The position numbers and the translations under genes are program-made. Positions 12,101 through 21,107 of a DNA stretch of 64,000 bases are shown piece after piece. This DNA comes from Zarea fungicola (lineage: Eukaryota > Ascomycota > Sordariomycetes > Hypocreales > Cordycipitaceae). Within the stretch, counting starts at the first letter, position 1; each line of letters begins with the position of its first letter. The DNA is taken from the NCBI GenBank assembly GCA_900169235.1, contig FWCC01000137.1, positions 352,531 to 416,530 of the forward strand. Direction: 5' to 3'. The notes beneath the pieces were generated by a model. That model was not told the DNA's origin. It saw only the letters and a program-made list of their open reading frames with translations, and did no database searches.

Positions 12101-13294
12101 AAAAGTTGTTAGCAAGCAGGAAGTTTTGGTTAAGAGGGTTAAATTCAGACCCTTGCTGATATTTTAGACTTGCTTAGCTCGTAAAAACAGAAGACTTTAG
12201 CATGCGTATGTGAATCCAGTAGTGCATCAAAAGTATCCCTCAAGGCTTTGAGAATGGCGGAATTCATGTTGCTCAATGAATCTATAAGCTGACGATTCAG
12301 CTGATTCCCAGCCATCTCTTGGAGTCCGTCAATATCCATCCCATTATGTGGCACACCGAAGAAGACAATCCCACGTACAGCTCTCGCAAAGCTGCTGTAC
12401 TCCATGTCCGTCGATGGGGACATCATAGAATTGAGTGCCTTCTCGAGTCGTTAGCATAAGCTTGTATGCAGTATTGAGATAACAGACCCCCTTAACTATC
12501 AAGCCCCCCAGACTATGACCGAGTAAAAGAATAGGCTTAATTTCTGACGCTGATGCGAGCGGACCGAGTGCTGTGTAGAATGATATGGACATATCATCCA
12601 AATTCTCCATGCATTTGCTGTCGGCAACTTTAGATTCTTGGCCGTAAATCATGATCCGCGCCATAGGCTTCCCCGTTTCTGCATTCTGAAGGTCAAATGG
12701 CAGCGAGTCAAGTAGCCACATATATTCGCCTTTGCGTTGTTTAAAGGAGCCGAATGCATGCCCTCCGAGGCCATTCACCGCGATAAGACTAACTAGATAA
12801 GCCGTGTTTAATAGTTGAGAAAAAAGGACAACGTACTCTACTTTGTGGTCCTCTTTCGGCGGGCGGTAGAGAGTTGTGATGCCAAGAAAATGGTGCTGGA
12901 GAGTTAGAAACTGCGCAGGAAAGTTCTCGTCGGCTTGCCTTATGCAAAGCTCCGCAGGGAGTTCCCCTGGTAATATCGCGGTCGCTGTTTGTGAATTGCC
13001 ATGGATTTCCAATGCAAGGGATTTGATGGTAGGAGAAACGTTTTCGAGTTTCTTTTTCAGAAAGGACTGCAGTTTACGCCTGTCCCAGTCAACAGGCACA
13101 CCGCGAATGCGCCAAACTTTATACGGCTTGTCAAATTCATCAAGCTCAGCAGGCTTATCCTTCTGGCGGCCTATTTCAGAGGATGGCAGATGCTGCCCGC
13201 GGCTGCTGGCTAGCAGACGTGTAGCCACCGCGATTACAACGACGGTGATGATGGTGGCAACACCAATTTTCACGGGTTCGAGTCCCCACTCCAT
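9149..13294 (-). CDS. NLR-type STAND protein: membrane anchor, alpha/beta hydrolase, NACHT, ankyrin repeats
   Basis: Five exons, 13294-12837, 12788-12488, 12438-12151, 12098-11876 and 11790-9149, all in frame, giving 1303 residues. Residues about 10-30 form one hydrophobic helix (IGVATIITVVVIAVATRLLA). Residues about 150-290 are a serine-hydrolase domain of the kind found at the N terminus of fungal NLRs (SesB/SERAC1-like), with DLIAVNGLGGHAFGSF and the nucleophile elbow GHSLGG, Ser about 245, then VFFGVPHNG. A NACHT ATPase follows, with the P-loop GKPGSGKST at about 490-498 and a Walker B-like LLYVDALDE near 600-610. The last ~330 residues are ankyrin repeats, five of them very alike. Known logic of the class is that repeats sense a ligand, NACHT oligomerises and the N-terminal effector acts. 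The start is the ATG at 13294 because the upstream TTG is not a fungal start. The gene appears intact, with no stop or frameshift. Confidence 0.9.
9590..10000 (-). repeat. Near-identical 102-bp ankyrin repeat units inside the NLR
   Basis: At least four consecutive units of 34 codons (102 bp) are almost identical at the DNA level. For example, the same 20-base stretch recurs exactly 102 bp apart at 9634 and 9736. Differences are confined to a few bases per unit, including codons for surface positions such as EH, MY and KH. Flanking ankyrin units are much more diverged. Confidence 0.9.
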
Positions 13295-13825
13295 GATGCT
13301 AAACAATGATGCTCAATTTTGTGAAATGTAGATTCAGCAACGTGCTGGAATAGTGACAGGGGAGAGGAGGAGATGTATGGCCGGCGTGAGGGGAACTCTT
13401 CAGCTGAATCCTTCTCATATGGCCTGCCTGCAGCTCACGTGAGCAGACACTGCTCGCGCGTTCATCGACAAGGTGATTGGGCAAGAGTAACATGTAAGCG
13501 CTGGGTTTCAGAACTTTCCGCACGCCATTAAATAAATGTCTGAGAATAGCAGTGCGGCGACGTGGCAAACGTTCAAGCAGTACCTCGCTCGCATCAGACA
13601 CTGCGGGGCCGTGATAATCATTTTATTGCTCAGTTGTTTTTATACATGTGTATCTATTATTAATTAAGGTTATTATGGAGCCTTTTAAACTGCCCAAGCT
13701 AGTTACTACAAAGTAGCCTAGCGCTTATGGAATTGATCTGTCAAGCCTCCTAGTCCCTAATTTGCCAGGTCATTAGAAATGACGAGATCTTCAGGAAGTC
13801 ATGAAATCGGGCGTTATGTAATTAA
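13295..13825. other. NLR promoter side and duplicated 3' flank
   Basis: 13295-13600 is the 5' flank of the NLR gene. A minus-strand open frame at 13299-13601 has a faint methyltransferase-like stretch (ILRHLFNGVRKVLKPS) but no start or further support. 13615-13790 resembles 8690-8870, the 3' flank of the NLR. Confidence 0.5.
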
Positions 13826-14062
13826 CTATATATCTCCATGGCTACTTACTTTTATGAGCGCCTTCAGACTTTCAAGTGCCAAATCCTCCAAACCCAACTC
13901 CTCGACATTAAAACTAAAGTCTGCTTCATCTAAGGCCTTCAGTTTTCCTGTCTCGAGAAGCATTTCTATCAATTCTCTATTTCCCTCCTTAAGAGAAACC
14001 AATAGCGGTATCCTATGAAATCCTGCAAACGAACATCCACACTGCCTGTCTCGAGTGCTACT
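13826..14062 (-). pseudogene. Relic of an NLR ankyrin C terminus
   Basis: Read on the minus strand, this segment encodes a diverged copy of the last ~75 residues of the adjacent NLR. It shares the block EMLLETGKL, then a DEADFSFNVEELGLE-type stretch, then LKALI...SSHGD and a stop, matching the NLR's own ending. A one-base shift lies between the first 14 codons (ending QDFIG) and the rest. The upstream part of the gene is absent. Together with the similar 3' flank at 13615-13790, it is the remains of a tandem duplication followed by deletion; about 270 bp of flank present beside the intact gene is missing here. Confidence 0.8.
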
Positions 14063-14260
14063 GCAGCCTGGTAAGCGCCAAGACCCTCCTTTCTACACCC
14101 ACACCACTCCTTAGATGTCGCCGTCCTCTTCGGTATGCCACATTCCTAGTTGACATCACTGGGCAAACTAGAAAGTCAACTATGTTTCCTAACACAAACA
14201 TTTGCTTATGCCCATTTGGATTATTAATTACCGCGAAGTATTGTATGAAGGCGATCACAA

Positions 14261-16260
14261 ATGGCCTTGGGAGAGATGCCAGCTCACCTTGAAACTCATT
14301 CCAGGTTTGAGAAGCTGCCACAACCTATACTCTTGAGCATCTGCGAGTGGCTCACCGTGCATGAGCCGAGAACAAAGCGCAGCTTCTGCGCCTTGGCTTT
14401 AACCAGCAAGACATGCCGCAACGCCACCGATGCACAGCGGTTTCGCTATTTGAACCTCTTTGTGCGAGGACTTCGGAAGCTGCATCGTGATATCCAAAGC
14501 TGGCGACAGTTGATCCAGACGGGAGATCGCATGAGATTCCTGCGCGTTATCAAAATAATAGGTAACACGATATCGTCGGAGAATGAGGAGCAAGACACCA
14601 ATGCGGGTCAAGATCTCGAACAAATGCGCCAGCTATTGCAGCGGAAACGGTGGCCAGGTCAACGAGATGATGATGAATACAAGGAGAAGCCTATGCTGCT
14701 CAGCGGAATGGACAACCCCCTTAGCGCCGATGCCGTACAGGGAATCCCCTCGACGCAATGGCCAGACGAGGAACCATGGAAAGCCCTGGCGGGCCTCTTC
14801 CAAGAGCTGCCCCGGCTCGAAGACGTCGTGTTCGCGTCCAGGGACCAGTTTCCTCGCTGCCTGCTGTCGCAACTCCACAGCAGTCATCCATGGTGCCGTC
14901 TTCACATGCATTACTTTTGCCTGCGCAGCCTCATCTGTTCCAGGCTTGAGCCGCCGCAAGTTATGCACCCAGACGATCTCGCCCTCGCCACGTCCCCGTG
15001 TCTCTATAGCATCGTGGCCACCACCTCACCATGCCGTGGCCCTGACGCGTTCGACTACAATGAGGATGCCATCATGGACATGGTCAGTGGGCTGGCGCCG
15101 CAGCTCACGAATGTATGCATAGTGAATGCCTTCTCCCAAGCCACTCAGGCCACCAGGGGGAATATTTCACGCCCGCCGTGGGCAGGCGTCCCAACTTCCC
15201 TCGCTGAGTCGCATCGTAAGCAGGCCACGCAGAGCCATGTCCAGAACCTGATCCTGAGCACCCACAAACTAAGCACTGACGGGCTAATTCAATGGGCTCG
15301 TCGTACCGATTTCACCAAGCTGCGGTCGCTCTCACTACGATCAGGAGTCGGTATGTCGACAGTTGCACAGCTGGTGCAAATTGCGCGCAGAATCCCCTAC
15401 TAGCCCTCTAATCGCTGCAGATGAACATAATTCCGCTGAATGCTGCCAACGAGAAAGACGCGGAGGTGGACGCAGCGACGGCAGAATTGTTGGAGACTCT
15501 AAGTCCCCTGGAGTCACTCGCCATCTCCGGGGCGGTTCGGCAGCGGTCCTTCGATGTAATCACAGCCCACCACGCAGAGAAGCTGCGTGTGCTGAACTTT
15601 TACGGTGAGGAGATGGAAGACCTGGAACCGTTTGCGCTATCGCTTGTGTCCGCGGACCAGCTCGCGCAGCGATGCAACCGACTTGAGGAGCTGCACCTGC
15701 AAATGGCCAGGACTAGGGCGACGAAGATGAAGCAGCAATCTATTGCAGTCTCGGCAGACTGCCCCTTCTGGCGTCCCTAAATCTGAATCTGTACTGCTGC
15801 ATTAAAGCTATGATTCCCCGTTTAGGTACTGAGGATAATAATAATAATGACGACAGACGACACGAGGACCGCGGCGACTCGGCCGCGTTCCCGTTATCAG
15901 ATCTTTCCAACAACTACGCCAGCATCCCAATCCTTCAATAGGCATACCGAGACGCGGCCATTAGTTCGGATCTGGCCCTGTCCATATTTCGCTTGATAGG
16001 CAGAGACAACACTGCTTTGCGCGAGTTGGAGCTTCACCCTATGGCTACCACAAATGGAGCCCGTCGGCAGATGGTTCTGGATCGCAAGGGTGTGGATGGT
16101 TCGGCGCGACTCTGCGCGAAATGTCACGGTCAGAGAAATAGGGGTTCAGGAACGGGAGGATGCCTTGGATGAGCTGCAGTCGGAGGCAGGGTACGCAGAA
16201 TGGCGCATGTGCAAGAAGGGATGGGATAGTATCTGGCCGCCACGCTCTGAGCAGTGGTGA
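14261..16260 (+). pseudogene. F-box-like protein gene with multiple disruptions
   Basis: Coding sequence can be followed through about 2 kb but not in one frame. The first part (14261 to about 15350, ATG at 14261) starts with an F-box-like stretch, FEKLPQPILLSICEWLTV, near residues 15-32, typical of proteins that bind Skp1 in SCF ubiquitin ligases. The second part (from 15421, MNIIPLNAANE onward) is in another frame. A good-looking intron (GTATGT at 15351, CTGCAG ending 15420) does not restore that frame; a GTCGGT donor at 15347 would. A further shift is needed near 15765, a TAG interrupts at 15939-15941 with the same frame continuing (AYRDAAISSDLALS), and another shift precedes the ending at 16054-16260. 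One lesion might be an unusual intron; all of them cannot be. Confidence 0.7.
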
Positions 16261-16651
16261 ATGAGTGGTCTAGTATGCCGCTTAAACAGCGGGAGCCGCA
16301 AAATATAACAGTATAGTGTCGGCTCAACTTACATGAGAGAGTGTCGTCCGCTGTGCCTCGGCAGCCAAATCAGTGATACGGAAGATTGAGCCGGATGGGG
16401 AGCCAATCAAGACAACTAATAGAACTTGAGGACAGAAGGCTTCAAAATGGCCATTTTCATAGTCTATAGTTGAGCAAAAATCGAGGAATTCCATAGCGGG
16501 AATCCTGAGCAGATCATTTATTGACATGTCATGACCAGATTCACTCCGTTCTTGAGACACACCTTGTGATTAAAAGTTTATTTGAAGACCTCTAATTTCT
16601 AGACAATAGCCTCCCTGTATTTTGAGAAACAGCCGCGCTCTTTTCATCCCT
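16261..16651. other. Intergenic
   Basis: 3' flank shared by the F-box relic and the convergent Rpn6 gene. A minus-strand open frame at 16324-16560 has no recognisable features and is not called. Confidence 0.5.
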
Positions 16652-18042
16652 TTACTCCAGCAACGAGGCCTGGTTAGTGTACAAAACATCAACAACATTA
16701 CTAAGCTTGTCGATTGTCGACAAGGCCGCATCGTAGGACTGATCGCGGTGCGTCTCGTCGTAAATAATCAGGCAACCCGCACCCTGGTCCAGGACACCGA
16801 TAATGACCTTGTCCAGAATCATCTGCGACAGCTTGCGCTCGACCTGCTGGGTGTCGAGGCCAACCATCTTGGCAATGTGATCAATCTCGACGCGGGAAAA
16901 GGGCTCAATGACCTTGATGAGGTTCTGCTCCAGCATGGCGTCGTAGAGGCGGCGGAGATGGTTGCGGATAAAGGCGTCGCTGCCGAGCTCGTAGCGGTAC
17001 GTGGAGAGGGCGCGCTCGTACTCTTCCAGGGAGCGGTTGCCGTGGGCACGGGCAATGGCCTTCATGGCCTCGAGGTTCTGGCCGGCGTACTTGACGGCCT
17101 GCTTCGATGTCATGAGCTGGTTCACGTCATCGACGAGGTTGAGCATAATCTTGCAGAGCAGCATGTACTGCAGCGCCGCCTGGGCCTTGTGGCCCTCGTC
17201 CTGGGTGTGGTAGCCGTCCAGGGCCTCGATAAAGTAGGAAAATGCCGTGTTGAAATCTCGGTCCTCGGCGTGCAGCATGCCGCTCTGCATGTCGAGGTTG
17301 GCCTGCAGCAGCGGGGGTGTGTAGACGCTGGCTGCGCTCGTGCGGGCGCTGGTGAGGGCGGCGCGGGCCTTGGGGATGTTGCCGAGGGCGTGGTAGACGC
17401 GGGACTCGAGGAGCTGGACCTCGACCAGACGCAGCTTGTCGTCGAGGCGCTTCAGTTCGCGGAGCAGGCCGTTGATGAGTGTGAGTGCTTCGTAGTATGA
17501 TTGCTTGGTCATTTGCAGGGCAACCAGGCGGACCTCGAGATCCTGGCGCTGGAAGGCGCGGCGCTCGGCTGTGGCCCACTCGATGCAGTCTTTTGTTACG
17601 GCTACTTCAATATCGGTGCTATTTGGGATCTCCTTGAAGAGGTCGAGGAGTTGGCGGACTGAATGAGGTTAGTTAAAGCAATTCAGCCGTCAAGTGAAAC
17701 AGCAAACTTACTGAGCTTTGACGACTTTGCCTTGGCAAATGAGGACAGAACCGAGCGGCTCTGACGCACTAGTTCTACCAGTTCTTGTGACTTCCTATAC
17801 GTCCGAAAAACAAAATTGTCAGCATTTTATCCTTCATATTAGAAGGCTCTCGCAACTGACTTCTCATCCTTGTACAGCTCGCCGAGGTTGATTAGAGCTT
17901 GCTCGTATTCGCGCGTCGCCGCATCAGACGTAGCTGCCGGTGCCTGGGACACAATGTCCTTGTAGATGGCCTCGGCCTTTCTGGGATCTGTCTTGACAAG
18001 CTTCTGGGCTTCCTGGACCCGGCTCGAGTCGGCCACTGCCAT
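16652..18042 (-). CDS. rpn6: 26S proteasome lid subunit Rpn6
   Basis: Three exons, 18042-17861, 17794-17712 and 17658-16652, joined in frame to 423 residues, the expected length for Rpn6/PSMD11. Rpn6 sits in the lid of the 19S regulatory particle and clamps it to the 20S core. The sequence shows the TPR-like helical repeats (for example LINLGELYKDEK near residue 55, and VEVQLLESRVYHALGNIPKARAAL) and a C-terminal PCI domain, including YDAMLEQNLIKVIEPFSRVEI and HIAKMVGLDTQQVERKLSQMILD, ending in helical AALSTIDKLSNVVD. The first ATG of the frame begins MAVADSSRVQEAQ. It is divergent from the mge1 gene, with a 617-bp shared upstream region. Confidence 0.95.
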
Positions 18043-18659
18043 TTTGGAGGAAGGTTGATGTGGGCAGTTGGGAACTATTCGATGAATCGGCTGGGCCAAA
18101 GATGAATGATTGGCAGTAGAAGATGTTGCGTCGCGGAATCAATCTCCAATGGAGTCTGCTAGTCGTCGTGATTGATATGGGAGGGCTGTGGAATTGATAA
18201 TGGTAAGACGAGCCAAACCAGGGTGGATGGTGAGCTTCTAGGTTGCCACGGCGCGACGTAAGAAGCTGCCCGCCTGCCTTGTGGCGCAGGCCATGCTGGC
18301 ACAGTGGACATGTAGCTTTACCAGCCACTGCGGGAGCTACAGTGAGTTTCTGCTGTGGCTTAGTGCGTCAAGCGCTAAAGGCGAAAGCCAGAGTTGCTGG
18401 AGCCTTCTACTGTCCCGCGAAATCCCTCGGCCAATCATTGATCCGCCTGCCAAGACGGCTACCCTTGCACTACTGATTCCCCTAAACCGGAGCGAACCGC
18501 CGTAATAGCTTGCCATAGAATTTTCTTAAAGGTCACATTCCCATTACCTCCAATCCCGGAAACCACCTTTGCTCTTTTCTGCGCATCTGTTTTGTTTTGC
18601 TTCCAATTGACGCATCAATTTTTTAAATCCATCACCACATACACATAACATCTTTCACA
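18043..18659. promoter_or_regulatory. Shared upstream region of rpn6 and mge1
   Basis: Divergent intergenic region between two housekeeping genes. I see no proteasome-type PACE element (GGTGGCAAA) and no other motif I would name. Pyrimidine-rich leader sequence precedes the mge1 ATG. Confidence 0.45.
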
Positions 18660-19459
18660 ATGTTGCGTCAAGCTGTCGCCGCTCTCCCTAGAAGCCTGCG
18701 TGTTGCGCCTAGAGTCGCCTCCGCCAGCCAGCTCCTGGTGCGCCCACAGGCCTACGCCGTCGCCGCGCCGACATTCAGATCTTTCCAGCCCGCCGCATCA
18801 AGATGGTACAGCGAGACCAAGGAGGAGAAGACCGAGGAGAAGACTGAGGCCAAGGACGAAAAGGCACCTACTGATGAGGTCTCGGAGCTAAAGAAGAGCC
18901 TAGAGGCCAAGGACGCCGAGGCACGCGAGTGGAAGGTTTGTGCTCCTTGCTCCTTATATAGCCTGCCAACACTGAAGGCGACATTTATCAATACTAACAA
19001 CGCTCCACTCGATAGGACAAGTGCATGCGCACCGTCGCCGACTTCCGCAACCTCCAGGACCGCACCCAGCGCGAGGTCAAGTCGGCCCGCGACTTTGCCA
19101 TCCAAAAGTTCGCCAAGGACCTCGTCGACAGCGTGGACAACCTCGACCGCGCCCTGGCCAACGTCCCCGCCGAGAAGCTCAACGCCGCCGACAAGAACGA
19201 CGACGTCAAGGAGCTCGTCAACCTGTACGAGGGCCTCAAGATGACCGAGAACATCCTCATCCAGACCCTCGCCAAGCACGGCCTGGAGCGCCTCGAGCCC
19301 ACGGGCGAAAAGTTCAACCCCAACGAGCACGAGGCTACCTTCATGACGCCCCAGCCCGACAAGGAGAACAACACCGTATTCTTTGTCCAGCAAAAGGGCT
19401 TCAAGCTCAACGGTCGCGTCCTCCGTGCTGCCAAGGTTGGCGTCGTCAAGAATGCTTAA
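18660..19459 (+). CDS. mge1: Mitochondrial GrpE nucleotide exchange factor
   Basis: Exons 18660-18935 and 19016-19459 flank an 80-bp intron and give 239 residues. The protein releases ADP from mitochondrial Hsp70 (Ssc1) in the matrix and is needed for import and folding. Residues 1 to about 50 look like a mitochondrial presequence: Arg-rich, no acidic residue, with Ala/Ser/Val. A charged Glu/Lys linker follows. The GrpE domain fills the second exon, with the long-helix block ADFRNLQDRTQREV, then FAKDLVDSVDNLDRAL, and the C-terminal beta domain (GEKFNPNEHEATF, FFVQQKGFKLNGRVLRAAKV). The C terminus GVVKNA is typical. The intron sits between EWK and DKCMR and keeps frame. Confidence 0.95.
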
Positions 19460-20089
19460 ACAAGAAGTGAAGAGATGCAGATAGAACTGCATCAAACGCT
19501 TTTGAGCTTGTGTGGTGATGCACATGCTCTTTTAATGTGTGGGCACAACTGCTTCCACAAGTAGGATTGTGCCCCGCGTGTATTACTACAACAATTCTGG
19601 GATACATACGGCCGGCGTTGGGTCCACAAAACAATGTATAAACTAATGCTCCTCTCATGATGGTGATGTTTTGAAACAGACAGCAGAAAAGGGGTCGAAA
19701 AGAAGAAGAAATGTATAATTTGCATGGCCGACAAGAAAAATGAAGATTTTAGCGGGAAGAGAGTAATCTTTCTTTCTCTTGAGAAAATAAAGGTGGACAA
19801 AAACCAAGCGAAACAATCGCTTTTGGACAGAAATTCTCTGGGCATAGCTGTATATATATGCCATTTGTATTAGAAGCCATCTCTGTCGTTTTAGACGATT
19901 TATTTAATGCATCGTCTTGTACCACTATTTACCCGCAAAGTATTTTGTATTACAAGTCTCCAAGCAGGCCAAGTCTGAATGATTCGCTTTCAAGTGCTAC
20001 CGTCCCATCTGTCTGAATTAAACCTAGAATATTCTTTTTCCTGTTTTTCATTTCTCGTTTTCACAATTTCAACCCTTGTTTTCCCTTGT
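19460..20089. other. Intergenic, convergent 3' flanks
   Basis: AT-rich region between the converging mge1 and yos1 genes, presumably holding both polyadenylation regions. No coding sequence was recognised. Confidence 0.5.
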
Positions 20090-20432
20090 CTAGCCGAGGA
20101 TCAGTTCGTAGAGTATAATGACCGTATTGGCAAATATCAGCGGCACTATACGACAATCAGTTAGTTTTCTGTGACTGTTCATCATGCAAAAACGGGAATG
20201 AACCCGTCAGCAGTAGGAGGGAAGGACACCCACTTCTCATCAATGTCCGTACGCTCGCAATCAAATGCACAATCTTGGCCTGCATGCTCTGCGGCTCCGA
20301 GCCCGCCCCGAACCCAGGCTCCTGCGAGCCCGGCGACAGGTTTATGCGCGCCAGGAACCGGTCCTCGGACAGGATGGCGACGGCATTGATCAGCAGACAG
20401 CTGATGTAGAACAGGCTGCCCAAGTAAAACAT
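20090..20432 (-). CDS. yos1: Yos1-like ER-to-Golgi transport protein
   Basis: Two exons, 20432-20234 and 20145-20090, with a GTGGGT donor and TAG acceptor, give 84 residues, the usual size of Yos1/IER3IP1. The family is a small ER-membrane subunit of the Yip1-Yif1 complex needed for COPII vesicle budding and transport. Family landmarks are the N-terminal hydrophobic helix LGSLFYISCLLINAVAIL followed by SEDRFLARI, the central AKIVHLIASVRTLMR, and a second hydrophobic segment after the splice (PLIFANTVIILYELILG, then stop). The region between them (SPGSQEPGFGAGSEPQS) is the variable linker. The second exon is only 56 bp, so the gene is easily missed. Confidence 0.93.
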
Positions 20433-21107
20433 CTTTCCAACGAAACCACCGCGCGGTTGGATGGATTGTCTATTCTCGATTCTTCTTTTTAATAATAGCT
20501 GAAAATTTCGTATATATATCGTCGTTTAATATATAAGGCAGATTTTCTTTTGCTTGGATTGCGCGCAGTGTTGTCGTCGTTGGTGTAGCTCAACGTCTCG
20601 GTCTGGAGGCGTTGCTGGCCACAGGACAAGGGCGTCAGGGGTGGGGGCGTGTGAAGCCGCACTCTCGCTTTTCTTCTTCGGCGATATGGAGATGCAGGGA
20701 ACTCTCGACGATCAAGATTGCGTTCTCGGCTTATTGAAGCGATTATTGTGTCTGGTCTTGTAAAACTGTCAACTGATTTCAGAGGTTGCCTGGAGTCTCA
20801 AGGTGGCGCCGAGAGACGTGGTCGCAGTCGCTCTGATAAGCCGTTATCGCACGTGTCACACCCAAAGAGCTCCAGAAGCTCAGCAAGCTCAAGGACGTAC
20901 TCAGTCTCACTAAATTTATCGTTCAGCAGGCCACCCACTAACACATGCAGAACTGCTCAAGAGTGACAAAATGCGTCATGAAATTATACTAAAATGCCAA
21001 GACATAAAACTACACAAGATGAATCGTACAGAGACTTAAACAGAGACTTAAACAATACAGCTCCAAGACTCCACGTAAAATGCAACCTTTTTGGTGACCA
21101 CCTCATC
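20433..21107. other. Intergenic
   Basis: Upstream of yos1 and downstream of rfc1. Plus-strand open frames here are short and featureless. No RNA gene was recognised. Confidence 0.5.

Noticed and set aside
13270..13292. GGGTTCGAGTCCCC, like the T-arm of a tRNA, on the plus strand
   Set aside because: The flanking sequence does not form an acceptor or anticodon stem, and the bases code for the first residues of the NLR on the other strand.
13299..13601. Minus-strand open frame with a faint methyltransferase-like stretch
   Set aside because: No ATG start, no second motif, and it lies in the NLR upstream flank; similarity is too weak to call a gene or relic.
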